Shown here: one piece after another, positions 36,447-48,323 of the stretch | How positions within the stretch are numbered: position 1 is the first letter of the stretch | How the letters are laid out: each line of letters opens with the position of its first letter | Source: Salminus brasiliensis | Lineage: Eukaryota > Chordata > Actinopteri > Characiformes > Bryconidae | Length of the DNA: 64,000 nt | Reading direction: 5' to 3' | Assembly (NCBI RefSeq): GCF_030463535.1 | Contig: NC_132901.1 | Coordinates: forward strand, 4,720,640-4,784,639 | Made by a program: the position numbers and the translations under genes | Notes under the pieces: model-generated | Databases searched by the model: none | What the model was told of the DNA's origin: nothing | The model's input: the letters and a program-made list of their open reading frames with translations, nothing else

Positions 36447-36638
36447 TTTAGTCAGCAGTTATCACTGATGTGCATAAGCATTCCTGACTGCTCTATTATG
36501 GTAATAGTGACAAACTGCAGTACACTACAGGAAGCGTAGGGGGCAGTATAGTATTTGGCTGCATCCTGCAAAGCAGTTTGACCCAGATTTGAAAGATTAC
36601 CTGTACAGTGAATCGTCTATCTCCATGGAGTCGGCCAT
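19652..36638 (-). CDS. uba6: uba6: ubiquitin-like modifier-activating enzyme 6 (E1 for ubiquitin and FAT10)
   Basis: Coding exons in transcript order: 36638-36601, 36398-36304, 35487-35459, 35038-34944, 34570-34459, 34122-34042, 33884-33762, 33333-33210, 32726-32623, 31606-31544, 31405-31329, 31237-31171, 30527-30384, 30192-30125, 29940-29862, 28251-28171, 28062-27985, 27755-27574, 27478-27373, 27216-27127, 25812-25732, 24409-24281, 24059-24008, 23856-23793, 23210-23141, 23041-22970, 22802-22679, 22386-22193, 20847-20720, 20547-20460, 20301-20207, 19802-19652. All phases join to 1027 residues (human about 1052). Landmarks: inactive adenylation half with SRQRYVLGD and GLGAVG (36-41); active half with GCGAIGCE (435-442), [18 protein letters not shown] (464-481) and [13 protein letters not shown]; catalytic cysteine in [10 protein letters not shown] (Cys593); C-terminal ubiquitin-fold domain ending [10 protein letters not shown]. 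It forms a thioester with ubiquitin or FAT10 and passes it to E2s such as USE1. Motifs match UBA6 rather than UBA1. The start MADSMEIDD follows an acceptor at 36684; exon 1 is non-coding. Confidence 0.97.
19880..20125 (-). mobile_element. tRNA-derived SINE (second family), minus strand
   Basis: On the minus strand, B box GGTTTGAATCC (20065-20075) follows a decayed A-box region (gcaccgagtggtccgagg). The body catgctgcttgccatcagca and cggagtcagagagagcacaa follows. Partial copies with the same body occur at about 30755-30870, 34225-34335 and 56325-56420. It lies in the last uba6 intron. Confidence 0.75.
20895..22105 (+). repeat. 68-bp minisatellite in a uba6 intron
   Basis: About 18 head-to-tail copies of a 68-base unit (starts ctctactaaagcctgagtag, ends cagtgttactgag). 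Copies are very alike, differing at a few positions such as tttatctcag versus tgatctcagc. It fills most of the intron between the exons at 22193-22386 and 20720-20847. Confidence 0.96.
22495..22660 (+). mobile_element. Tc1-like transposase relic in a uba6 intron
   Basis: The plus strand reads [13 protein letters not shown] and [13 protein letters not shown], decayed relatives of Tc1 transposase blocks (WPSQSPDLN). No intact frame remains. Confidence 0.5.
23651..23703 (+). repeat. (GT)n microsatellite
   Basis: An uninterrupted GT tract in a uba6 intron. A second pure GT tract lies at 23947-23993 in the next intron, separated by one 64-base exon. Confidence 0.95.
24480..24720 (-). mobile_element. 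Tc1-like transposase relic, antisense
   Basis: The + strand has ttggtctattcattcgcact and tacaacccccatgcttaaca, the reverse of the middle part of Tc1-type transposases where an HHGGGG-like block would be encoded. Frames are broken. Family placement is by resemblance only. Confidence 0.45.
25006..25186 (+). CDS. unidentified exon-like open segment inside a uba6 intron, opposite strand
   Basis: A strong acceptor-like tract (ttctttccccccacag) at 24990-25005 is followed by an open frame of about 60 codons ending in TAA at 25184-25186. The peptide includes [19 protein letters not shown] and [18 protein letters not shown] and ends [10 protein letters not shown]. Its composition is protein-like with few low-complexity residues. 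I do not recognise a family. It could be the terminal exon of a nested gene, a retrocopy fragment or part of a transposon; no partner exon or poly(A) tail is apparent. Confidence 0.3.
26262..26600 (+). mobile_element. hAT-like non-autonomous repeat, copy 1
   Basis: A repeat beginning tatcagccgatactgatcag and continuing gagacttaaggcatcagga to agcagcccctcccttctctg. A longer, fuller copy is at 37678-38225. The terminal motif of alternating ccgatac words resembles fish hAT-type MITEs; that classification is tentative. Confidence 0.55.
26755..27085 (+). mobile_element. MITE copy in a uba6 intron, 5' truncated
   Basis: Same family as 1214-1730: aggatgttggatgatcgct, tccactgctccacagctcaa, tattctattggcagttcttc, ending near tagaaggaatgtccagtgta. 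Confidence 0.75.
28822..29117 (+). mobile_element. LINE 3' end (CR1/L2-type)
   Basis: From 28830 one frame encodes [20 protein letters not shown] and [16 protein letters not shown] with a stop at 28941-28943, matching the conserved C-terminus of CR1/L2-type reverse transcriptase proteins. The 3' tail contains aagtcgctctggataagagc and gtctgctaaatg, ending in a short aaatgt repeat typical of these elements. It is 5' truncated and lies in the uba6 intron between the exons at 29862-29940 and 28171-28251. Confidence 0.88.
30234..30330 (+). repeat. poly(A) plus (TA)n microsatellite
   Basis: An A run (30231-30258) followed by about 30 TA repeats and a short CA tract, within a uba6 intron between coding exons at 30125-30192 and 30384-30527. 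Confidence 0.95.
35777..35845 (+). repeat. (AT)n microsatellite region
   Basis: An AT tract in the uba6 intron between the exons at 35459-35487 and 36304-36398, with an (AG)n tract at 35632-35660. Other AT tracts are at 38263-38285 and 48268-48320. Confidence 0.9.
36401..36439 (+). repeat. (AC)n microsatellite
   Basis: It lies directly next to a uba6 exon: the tract begins just outside the acceptor of the exon at 36304-36398, so it occupies the polypyrimidine region as (GT)n on the gene strand. Confidence 0.92.
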
Positions 36639-36894
36639 GTCGGGTGGGGGAGAGGGGGCGTCTTGCTGTTCCTCCTGCGGACTCTGCAGAAACAGGCAGT
36701 GCTCGATGGTGATTTACTGGGTAATGATGGGTTGGTCAATTTTTCTCCTTCACCAATCAGCCAGAACATTAAAACCACTTGTCTAACGCTGTGTGAGAAC
36801 CCCCTCAAGCCTCCAAACCAGCTGTGACCCGCCGAGACTCGGACCTCACAAGACTCCAGACTCGAAAAGACACATCCACTCAACCGCTACATCA

Positions 36895-37137
36895 CAAAAC
36901 AGAGCACGTCAAAGTAAAAGTCTCTAATACAAACCAAAAACAGAGCGTGTCAAAGTAAAAGTCTCTAATACAAACCAAAAACAGAGCGTGTCAAAGTAAA
37001 AGTCTCTAATACAAACCAAAACATAGCGTGTCAAAGTAAAAGTCTCTAATACAAACCAAAAACAGAGCGTGTCAAAGTAAAAGTCTCTAATACAAACCAA
37101 AAACAGAGCGTGTCAAAGTAAAAGTCTCTAATACAAA
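36895..37137 (+). repeat. 41-bp minisatellite in uba6 intron 1
   Basis: Six head-to-tail copies of a 41-base unit (tcaaagtaaaagtctctaat, then acaaaccaaaa, acagagcgtg), nearly identical. Confidence 0.95.
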
Positions 37138-37677
37138 GGATGCAGTAACAGAAAATACTTTTAACCTGAAAGCTTAACCGACTGCTTCATATGTGCCTGT
37201 TTTATTTCGCTGATTCAAAAAATGTTTTAAACTTTTGTTATTTTATTGTTGCTATTTTGCATATTCTTGTTTTAAATTAAGGTTTATTTATTAATACATG
37301 TATTTATTAATTTATTATTTAAATTTAAAAGCTGAAAGTTATATAAGAGTTATTATTTTTCAATAATAATTCAATAAGTTTCAATAATCAATCGACTTAT
37401 TCACTGTCAAAATATCCCTACTGTGCTGTCCTGCAGCATTAGTATTCTCCCACACAGTGAATTACAGTGGCGGGGGCAGAAGCAGCAGAAACCGGACAAA
37501 GGCTTTCTCAAACTCTGTGAAATCACTACAGACTTACAGATATTAGATGAAGTTTCCATGTTTCACTGCAAACCAGTTCTTTTTGGCTGATGGCAGTCAA
37601 AAGGACATTAGAGGGCAGTCTGCTAGAACCCAGTAGTAAGAACAGTGGAGGACAGACACTGGATTGGGCTTAAAATT

Positions 37678-38225
37678 AAGGATGCACGGATCCATCGTTT
37701 TCTGTTCCGATACAGATACCGATACATGAAATCTGGCCGATACCCATCACTGAATCAATACCACCATTGAGAATTAATAAACCATATACCTGCCCATCTG
37801 GGAGAGACTTAAGGCATCAGGACTGACGTAATTATTTCTTTACTAACTTTATAAAACAAACGATAACAAACGAACACAGATAGAAAAGAACCCAGTTTCT
37901 GTTTATTGGTCACTAAAATGAATAACTGTGCGGTACGTTGGCACCGTGTTGTCTGGGCTCAGGACTTTTATTCTGAAATTCCAAGTCTGTGAGACTAAAG
38001 AAGAGCTAGCAGCCCCTCCCTTCTCTGATCTTATTATATGGAAGAGGAGCTGGATTACTCGCTGATGGTTGATGACAGGTCAAGGTCTTGCCGTTTGTTA
38101 TTATGCGTGTATGATGTCTGTAGGTTACTCTGATCCTGGCTTATGAAGCCTAGAATACCGGCGGTGCGAGAATCGGGTTCGATAAAGGGATCAGCCGAAG
38201 ATCAGCCGAAGATCAGCCGAAGTCG
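37678..38225 (+). mobile_element. hAT-like non-autonomous repeat, copy 2
   Basis: It starts gatgcacggatccatcgttt followed by ccgatacagataccgatac and shares its body with 26262-26600 (cttaaggcatcaggactgac; cagcccctcccttctctgat). The right end has three tandem gatcagccgaa words. The opening 'gatgcac-gat' and ccgatac words recall fish hAT MITEs. Confidence 0.6.
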
Positions 38226-38869
38226 ATGCATAATCCTAATAATAGATTAGGATAGTGGTTATATATATATATATATATATATATATTCCTATAGAATAGA
38301 ATTCCTATAGAATAACTGGGCTCATGTTGTTGGTGTTTATTATGAGGAATTAAAAAGCACCAAAATATTAGAAATTACAGACACATGACACAGCAGTACA
38401 GACATCTGGTATTATGGGAGATTTCCCTAGCCACAACACTGGCAGCTCTCTGAGGGACCATGACTAAGGGAATAGGTGGTCCACCATACAAGATCTGCCC
38501 TGACAAGAGCACGAACTATTCAATACACCCGTGAAACCCTCATAAACACCCTAACCTCACAGACACGCTGATGAGCCGGGGCAGGGGCAGGGGCAGGGGA
38601 CAGGGGCAGATCTCAGATCTGTTAACGGGCGGCTGGATCTCCTGTTATTCAGCGTCTTCCTCAACATTCAGATAGTTAAGCCTTCATATCATTTAAACAC
38701 AACTCCACTAAACCAAGGGAAATAAACGCCTCGTTTAACATTTAACAAATAACCAACTCCTGTGAACTAAACTAGCTAGCTATATTTTTATTGCGGTCGT
38801 TTGAATCAGTAAGCGCTCACTAGCTTAGCAGCTAATCACTCCGACTCCCAGGCCGCATCTCAATTGGCC

Positions 38870-39290
38870 CCTACCTCCCTACGCAGTGCACTACACGGGT
38901 CGTGCCGGTAAACCAGCGCCGACTACACCCAAGTAGTGCCCTACGCGTGTCTAGGGGCGTGGTTAGGGACGCAGCCCGACTCCGCTTACTCACAGCACCC
39001 GGCCTGAACTCAGAGCTCTCCGGCACTGACAGAAGGAAGGAAGGACTGGGTGGGAGTGAAGAGCCTCCCCACCCCCTCTTTCACAATAAACGGGAGCTGC
39101 GTAATGTCTGTCCCGGACTTTTGACACTAAACCCGCAGTTTCTAGAGCAGAAAGGGGAAAAAGAGCGCAGAGTTAGATACCTGTCAGTGTGCGTGAGGGG
39201 CCGAGAGCAGTAGACTTCTTCTGCGGGCTGCTGGTTCGGGCGGCTGCAGTTTCAGCGCCTCACAGCGCCGCCTACAGCAGCGGAGCTCCG
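38870..39290 (-). promoter_or_regulatory. probable uba6 promoter and non-coding exon 1
   Basis: A locally GC/CpG-rich stretch. On the minus strand a sequence ending CACACTGACAG is followed by a donor GTATCT (exon low end 39181). It contains no ATG, which fits a 5' untranslated exon spliced to the acceptor at 36684, 46 bases before the uba6 start. The transcription start is not determined. Confidence 0.6.
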
Positions 39291-39492
39291 CTTAGTTTAG
39301 CCTCTCAGTCATTGTTTCAGTTCATTTTAGCTTATATATTTATATTGTATTAGATGTTATTTCAGTTTAATGTAGTTCTATGTCACTTAATTTATTACTT
39401 TATATTTTTAGACAAAATTGACACGATTCCTGTTCCTTTATTAATTAAGCTCAGTCAATAAAGTTGCTTCGCCACGATGCTAGCTAGGTAGC

Positions 39493-39947
39493 TAACACTA
39501 TACGGACAAAAGTATTGGGACACCTACTCTTTTATCGTTTTCTCTGAAATCAAAAGTATTAATGAGTTGATCCTGCTTTATTTGGACTAACTGTCTCTAC
39601 AGGATTTCTCTCTGGTATTTTGAAGCATTGCTGTGAGGATTTGATTGCATTTAACAAGAGACTAGAGTGTTACAGGATGTTGGATGATCACAAACATTAC
39701 TTATATACCTAAAATATAAACGAGATAAAATAAGATTAAACATTAAAAATATTAAAAAAATATAAAAACGTTTAGTAAAAGAAGTACAAAAATAAAATAA
39801 AATAAATATACATATATTATTTTACCTGCACCCCATGCACAGAGTCGCTGATCTACACTGTGTGTCCAAATGTTTGTGGACACCCCCTCTAATTAATGCT
39901 TTCAGATACTTAAACTAGCACCTCTTGCTGATACAGATTTGCAAACG

Positions 39948-39979
<32 letters not shown>

Positions 39980-40261
39980 GCTTCCAGTCTAGTCCCTGTA
40001 GAGAAGTACTGCCAATAGAATAAGACTCTCTGGATCAGATATACATGAACCTATTGGCACTGCGCCATGCTAGAGGGCTAGAGGGGTATTATTAAGCCCA
40101 CCAGCATTGAGCTGTGGAGCAGTGGAAGAATTGTGGTCTCTGGAATGATGGATGGGGTAGGATGGTGATCATCCAATCTAGTAGGAAGCCTTTTTCCCTG
40201 GACGCTTGATTTTAGAAGAAACAATGAATGAATGAGCAGGTGTCCCAATACTTTAGTCCAT
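39493..40261. mobile_element. two MITE copies between uba6 and grhpr
   Basis: A 5' half at 39493-39695 (acggacaaaagtattgggac) on + and a complete copy in reverse orientation at 39853-40261, starting cactgtgtgtccaaatgttt and ending gtgtcccaatactttagtcc. Same family as 1214-1730. An (AC)n tract lies inside (39951-39978). GT and AC microsatellites follow at 40350-40384 and 40482-40522. Confidence 0.8.
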
Positions 40262-40347
40262 TTAATGTAGCTCATTCACAGCACAATATGGGGAGATTTT
40301 TTTTTTTGCATTTCACTGATAGTAGAAAACAGAAAAGAGCCTGGAGG

Positions 40348-40386
<39 letters not shown>

Positions 40387-40480
40387 CATGTTTGCCAGAC
40401 CAGTCAAACATTGACCACAGTTCATCTGCAAACACAAACTGAGGGCATGATTGAGAAGATACTCTTTCATCATTTTCACT

Positions 40481-40526
<46 letters not shown>

Positions 40527-41177
40527 AGCTCGTATAGCTGTCTTTGTGGGGTCTTCCCCCTTATCTAATGAATTACTGCAGCACAGTGCTGCTGTAGATA
40601 CACCTAAACCAGCCTAATCTGACCTCAGCAACTGGAAGGTAAATATTTTGGCTTTTACATACACACACACACACACACACAGATTCCCCCCTCAAGGGCC
40701 AGAGAGCATTCTAAAGGTCAGGGTCCACATTGGGTCCACATTAACCAGCCTGTTCTGGTCACCCTTGGAGACAACAAGTTCTGGACATGACCACACAGAC
40801 CAGTCTTCGAGGAAGGCCAGGACTGACAGTTACCATCCAACACCTATCCATAAATCCGGCCAGGGCCGTAAATATTTGGACATTCAATTGTGTCCAAATA
40901 TTACTTCTGATCCCCTAAAAATGTGATAAAACGTCAATACGGTTCAAATTACACTTCAACACACTGCACTAAACTTTTGGACTTGTTGCTTCATACCACT
41001 GTCCCCCTCCCCTCCTCTATATTGGTTAAGACCACCACACACCTACTGCCTCCCCCCTCACACAGAGTCACACAAACACACTCCTCTGTGCAGTCCGCTT
41101 GGTCAGGGCTGAAGTCCTCGTGCTGCTGGCTGCTGTCCGGTGTCCAGCCTCTTGTGCTCTTTAATCGTGTTGTTGCT

Positions 41178-44100
41178 ATGTGGTGCAGCAGAACGGCGCT
41201 CCGGCGGCTCGTGCTCCAGGAGGCTCCGCTGGCAGGATTTCAGCGAGACATGTCCTCTTTACCACGCGTCTACGTCACCCGCCAGATCCCTCCACGCGGA
41301 CTGCAGATCCTCCGAGAGTCCGGACAGTAAGTGTGTAAAGATTGGAATGGCTTAGGATGGTACTTATAGTACCTTAAAGTACCACTGTGCAAGACTTTAC
41401 AAGGGCCGTCTAAAGTACCTTGAAGTACCACTGTACTAGACTTTACAAGGGAAGCCTAAAGTACCTTAAAGTACCACTGTGCTAGACTGTACAAGGGACA
41501 CCTAAAGTACCTTAAAGTACCACTGTGCTAGACTATACAAGGGCCGTCCAAAGTACCTTAAAGTACTACTGTACTAGACTTTACAAGGGCCGTCTAAAGT
41601 ACCTTAAAGTACCACTGTGCTAGACTGTACAAGGGACACCTAAAGTACCTTAAAGTACCACTGTACTAGACTATACAAGGGCCGTCCAAAGTACCTTAAA
41701 GTACTACTGTACTAGACTTTACAAGGGCCGTCTAAAGTACCTTAAAGTACCACTGTGCTAGACTGTACAAGGGACACCTAAAGTACCTTAAAGTACCACT
41801 GTGCTAGACTTTACAAGGAAAGCCTAAAGTACCTTAAAGTACCACTGTGCTAGACTAGACAAGGGAAGCCTAAAGTACCTTAAAGTACCACTGTGCTAGA
41901 CTATACAAGGGCCGTCTAAAGTACCTTAAAGTACCACTGTGCTAGACTTTACAAGGGAAGCCTAAATGACCTTTATTAACCACTGTGCTAGACTTTACAA
42001 GGGAAGCCTAAATGACCTTTATTAACCACTGTGCTAGACTATACAAGGAAAGCCTAAAGTACCTTAAAGTACCACTGTGCTAGACTTGAAGTGGGACGCT
42101 TTAGGTACCTTACAGTGCCTCGGTACTATACATTAAGCCATAAGCTGTAGGTACCTTCAAGTGCCACAGTACTGGACATGTAAATGTGAATTGTTAGGTA
42201 ACTTAAAGTACCATTGTTGTTCCTCATCCCTGCGCTCCTCAGAGTGCAGTTTGAGCTGTGGGACTCTGATGACCCTGTACCTCGCCAGGAGCTGCTGAAG
42301 AAGGTCAGAGGTTGTGATGGCCTGCTCTGTGTGTTGACAGAGAAGATCGATGCTGAACTATTGGATGCTGCAGGTCAGTCGGGAAACCTCTCATCTAACA
42401 GTGAAGGTCTGTTCATATACTTGTATATGAAGGTGGAGATGAAAGTGTGTATGTTTGTCGTCTGCAGGTCCAAACCTAAAGGTGCTCAGTACTATGTCAG
42501 TGGGGTTTGACCATCTGTCACTGGAAGAGCTAAAGAAAAGGTCAGTAAGCGGTTCATAGGCTGTGGGTGCCAAAATATGGGTGACCAGTATGAAAACAAT
42601 TAGGTTGCAGATGTGTGAAAGGTCTTAATATGGCCTTAATATATTATCTTGTAGCCTCAATATATTATATAGCCCTAATATACTGTGTTATTCTGTGGCC
42701 TTAAGATATTATGTTATCTTATGGCCTTAAAATATTATCTTGTAGCCTCAATATATTATCTTGTATCCCCAAAATATTATATTATTCTGTGGCCTCAACA
42801 TACTATCTTGTGGCCTCAATATATTATCTTGTATCCCCAAAATATTATATTATTCTGTGGCCTCAACATACTATCTTGTGGCCTCAATATATTATCTTGT
42901 AGCCTCAAATGATTATATTATCTTGTGGTTTCAATATATTATCTTGTGGCCTCAAAATATTATCTTGTGGCCTTAATATACTGTTTCCCCAAAATATTAC
43001 ATTATTTTTAGGCCTTAATATATTATCATGAAGCCTCAAATGATTATATTATCTTGTGGCCTCAAAATATTATCTTGTGGCCTTAATATACTGTTTCCCC
43101 AAAATATTACATTATTTTTAGGCCTTAGTATATTATCTTGAAGCCTTAAATGATTATATTATCTCGTGGCCTTAATATATTATCTTGTGGCCTCAATATA
43201 TTATCTTGTGGCCTTAATATATCATATCCCCAAAATATTATATTATTTTGTGGTGTCAACATACTGTCTTGCGGCCTCAATATATTATCTTGTAGCCTCA
43301 AATGATTATATTATCTTGTATCTTATATATATAATTTATTTTGGGTCCTTAATATATAATTGTATGGCCTGAATATATTGTCTTGTAGCCACAAAAAACT
43401 TAATTTGTGGTCTGGATAGTAAAAACAGCCATCATGTCATCTTGTGGCTCTGTATTATTCCAGCAAACATACATTGTTCCCTGTTCACCATGTGTTGGCT
43501 TCAGTTCTTTTCCCTAGACTTTAAGAAGACAGTAATAATTTATACATAAATTTATACATGGCATGTTTTCAGAGATCCATATTTAATGTGTTTTAGTTGG
43601 AAGATGATGCTTATGATATTTTAGCTCTCTTGACTTTTTACTTACTTCAGTTATTATAATATTCTTCTTTACGGGTCCAGAGGGATCCGTGTAGGATACA
43701 CTCCAGAGGTGCTGACGGACGCTGTGGCCGAACTGACTGTGGCCCTTCTCCTCGCCACATCTCGAAGACTCATCGAGGCTACACACGAGGCCAAAACGTA
43801 TGTTGTATCAGAACTGGCCATCATATTCACTGTCATGTCCATGATCTTTTGGGCAGTGACTGCCTCGAAATTTGGAAAATTAAGCTATTAAGATCGGAAG
43901 TTCCGACTTTCAGCCTTAATTCAGGGGATTTAATTAAAATACTGAGGAATTACAGCCTTTTTTACATTACATTACATTACATTTTCACAGGCCAGGACTG
44001 GGTTGGTGCCACCTGGCAGGGCTGGGTTGTTGGTCCTATAGAGCAAGGCTGGTGCTATAGAGCATTAATGGGGTGTTGGTGCTATACAGCAGAGCTATAC

Positions 44101-47100
44101 TGGTGCTATTGGTTAAGGCTGGGTTGTTGGTGCTTTAGGGCACAACTGGGCCGTTTGTGCTATAGGGCAGGGCTGGGTTATTGGTGCTGTAGGGCAGGGC
44201 TAGGTTAACGCTATAGGGCACAGCTGGGCCGTTTGTGCTATGGGCAGGGCTGGGTTAGTGCTATTGATTAGGGCGGGGTTATTGGTGCTGTAGGGCAAAG
44301 CTGGGTTGGTGGTGCTATAGGGCAGGGCTAGGTTAATGCTATAGGGCACAGCTGAGCCGTTTCTGCTATAGGGCAGGGCTGGGTTATTGGTGCTGTAGGG
44401 CAAAGCTGGGTTGGTGGTGCTATAGGGCAGGGCTAGGTTAATGCTATAGGACACAGCTGGGCCGTTTGTACTACAGGGCAGGGCTGGGTTATTGGTGCTC
44501 TAGGGCAAAGCTGGGTTGGTGGTGCTATAGAGCAGGGCTAGGTTAATGCTATAGGGCACAACTGGGCCGTTTGTGCTATAAGGCAGGGCTGGGTTATTGG
44601 TGCTGTAGGGCAAAGCTGGGTTATTGGTGCTATAGAGCAGGGCTAGGTTAATGCTATAGGGCACAGCTGGGCCGTTTGTGCTATAAGGCAGGGCTGGGTT
44701 ATTGGTGCTGTAGGGCAAAGCTGGGTTATTGGTGCTATAGAGCAGGGCTAGGTTAATGCTACAGGGCACAGCTGGGCCGTTTGTGCTATAATGCAGGGCT
44801 GGGTTAGTGCTACTGATTAGGGCTGGGTTATTGGTGCTGTAGGGCAAAGCTGGGTTGGTGGTGCTATAGAGCAGGGCTAGGTTAATGCTATAGGGCACAG
44901 CTGGGCCATTTGTTCTGTTGTGCTGTGAAGATTTAAACCAGATAAGTCTGCAATCCTAACCTGGTGTGTGTGTGTATGTGTGTGTGTTAGAGGTGGCTGG
45001 GGAACCTGGAGGACTCTGTGGCTGTGTGGACATGAGCTGGCTGACAGTACAGTCGGCATCCTCGGACTTGGAAGGATTGGTGAGAGACCAGTTACTTTAA
45101 CCTGTTCATATCAATCTACACAAAAGTATTGGGACACCTGCTCATCCCCAGTTTCTTCCAAAATCAATAGTATTAAAAAAAACGTTTATGCTGCTTTTGT
45201 GGGAGCAACTGTCTCTACTGTCCAGGGTAGAAGCCTTTCTACTAGATTTTATTGTGAGGATTTGATTGCATTCAGCAACAGGAGAGCAAGTGAGGTCAGG
45301 ATCTTGGGTGATCACCACCCCATCTCATCCCCAACTCGTCCCAAGTCCCCAACACATCCCAAAAAACTCCATAATAGAGAAAAGCAATGTCATATAGTCT
45401 CATATAGTGCACAGCTGTAAATTGTGTGTGGTGTGTGTGTGTGGTAGGAGTGGCCATCGCTGAGCGCCTGAAGCCCTTTAAGGTGAAAAAGTTCATCTAC
45501 ACAGATGTGGCACCAAGACCAGAGCTTGCAGAGATGATCCAGGCGGAGTACGGTAAAGACTGAGCTCTGCTGTACTTTGGCTCCTTCTGTAAATTCTACT
45601 GTAGATGCACTTGTGGGCTAACTGTCTGTGGGCTAACTGTATGTGGGCTAACTGTGCAGTCTCCATGGACGAGCTGGCGAGGCGCTCTGATTTCCTGGCA
45701 GCCTGCTGTGCTCTGACTCCAGAGACTCAGGGCATCTGCAACAAGAATCTGTTCTCCAAGATGAAGAGCACCTCCATCTTCATCAACACCAGCAGGTATC
45801 GCAAACAGGATCTGTACCATCTCATGGCATGGTGCAACCATAACACCACTAAGCACATTTATGCTAGTCAGCGGTGACCCTGGACTACAACGAAGCCCAG
45901 GAAAAAACACCAGTGCTAATGCTAATTTCCTGCTAGCCTCCCTAATGGATTTCTAATCTTATTTTAGCACTAAGCTAATGTCATTTCTCAAAGCACTTTA
46001 TCACGATGGGTTTGAGTGCAACACAGCGGAAGTTGTCCAGGGACACGTACGGGAACACCACCGGGGCCAGCAGTTTTCATGTGTAGACCACCCAAAATTG
46101 GTCCCACCCAACTGTACACCAGAATGTGATTCGTTGAGTCTATGGTCACATCTTAATAATATTTGTAGTCAATCCAACCTGTAAGGCCTTCAGTTAGGGC
46201 TTCAGTCCCACTCCTGAAGTCCTAACCAATGGGAGAGCTTGCTTAGCTGCATCTGCTTAGATAATACAGTGAGAAACAATCTGATTGGATCATTTCCTTT
46301 GATTGATTTTAAGAATTGAACCCCTTTGTGTAAACTAAGACTTTACACTGGAATTAATGAAAATGAATGGCTGGTTAACCTCGTAGATCAGTTTAGCTGA
46401 TCATGCTAGTGGACCAACAAGTCAGGTCAACCAGCTTGGTTGTGGTGGTCGTGCCGGTCAACAAAACCTGTCATGCTGGTGATGTAGATCAAGACGACAA
46501 GCTTAGTCATGTTGATTGTGCTAGTCAAGCCGCTTGGTCATGCTGGTAATCTTGGTCATACATGTTGGTCGACCGGTTTGGTCTTGTTGGTATACCAGCT
46601 AAACCACCAAGAGCTAATGCTGTTTTCCATTTACTTTGGTGGAAGTTGGGTGTCGGAGCTGAGAATAACGCCACACTTTCACTGGTGTTTTATGGTGAAT
46701 CTAACCACAATACGTCAATAAGCAATAAGCTCCTGGTTAGCATTGCTAGCATTGTCTCAGGTTGGCAATGTTAGTGATACCAGTTGATAACAATGCATTA
46801 TACAGTATTTTGAGAATTCCAACCAAATACCATAAAAACACTTCCACAGACAGAAGTTGGACAGTACTGTAAAACACTACTGCTTTAACTACTGTTAATG
46901 TAGTGTCCTTCATCTTGGATTTTGAACTTCCTAGACTTTCCTTGTAGGAAATTCCACACAGTGTTCCAGTTCAAATGTTCTACTTGGAACTCGGAAAATC
47001 CGACATCCCAGTTCAAAAGGATAACCATGTTGAGGAGCTTGGTCTTTTTGGGGGGCAGGGACAATATATTATTGTTCTTTAAAAAAAAGTATGTTGATGA

Positions 47101-48264
47101 ATAATAGAGTTATTAATATGACAGTTGATGTGTTGTAGGGGTGGAGTGGTGAACCAGGAGGATCTGTATGAAGCTTTGTCCACGGGGCAGATCGCTGGAG
47201 CTGGACTAGACGTCACAGTGCCAGAACCACTGCCCACCAACCACCCACTCTTCACACTCAAAAACTGCGGTGAGCACTAATGTGTATAAACTGGAGTATT
47301 CCTTCCATAGAAGTTAATAGTCCAATGCACACAATTCTCCACTTATTCCATATGTAATGAATCAGTCAAGGCTAACATAGCTAACACATTAGAGAAGCTC
47401 AAAGTTAGCATCGTACACACTGCCCAATCATCACACCTTTTTGTCGTCTCCACTTTGTGGTCATATTCAATTCCCAGTAGTTGGAACATGATGCTACCAG
47501 CGCATCCAGAAATCTGGAATATGGCAGTATATGTATTTTGAATAAAAGGCATATATAAGAATACATATATAGAGTTCCTTTATATTCAACATGTCCACGC
47601 AGGTCAGGTCAGAATGTCATGACCACCTACCTAATAGTGGGAAAAACCACCTGTGGCTCGGATGAGACGTCGTGGCATGGACTGTGTTAGGTGACAGAAG
47701 GTGTTCATTATAGAGGTTAACTGCTCCACAGTTAGGCCAAGTCCTACTACACCAGCTCTAGAATATCCTACAAAGTTAAGGCTTTCCAAGATGCAATCAC
47801 CCTTCACCCGGTACCTATGTCATTTTTTGGGAATCAGTCAAATTTGGCCTTTTCCAGTAAAAATGGTTCTGCATTCTGCAACAACTGACTGGTGTGCTTG
47901 CTCATTTGTACGTGCAGCATGATAAGATGCTACCACCCTTCGCCCACTGGGACAGGCATATCAGAATGACCACCCCTGGCTTTTCATGCGTTCAGTGCGG
48001 CATAACAGCGGTGCCCCACAGGCCATTGATGCCAGAGGGGAACGTCGACTTTGGCGAGTGGTGATGTACCACTGTATAGCTCAGTTAACCTCTATAACCC
48101 AGTCCATGGCATGTATATTTATCAATATGCTATAGAAACAAAAAACATAACATTTGTATCATATATCATATTATACATTTTTTTACTATCATTGATATTT
48201 ATGTATTTGTCTACCAGTCTAAAACATATGTATGATTATATATGTTATTATGCATGTATCCAAT

Positions 48265-48323
<59 letters not shown>

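Noticed and set aside
40228-40617. 129-codon frame with long Thr-His and Cys-Val runs
   Set aside because: It is a translation of (GT)n and (AC)n microsatellites.
39181-41178. uba6 and grhpr as a compact bidirectional promoter
   Set aside because: The two starts are about 1.9 kb apart with MITE copies and microsatellites between them, so a shared core promoter is unlikely.
42685-43372. Plus-strand frames rich in Tyr, Ile and Leu
   Set aside because: They translate the AT-rich minisatellite in grhpr intron 3.
44200-44898. Long minus-strand open frames encoding NPALPYSTN-type repeats
   Set aside because: They are translations of the GC-rich minisatellite in grhpr intron 4; no start context or splice structure supports a gene.
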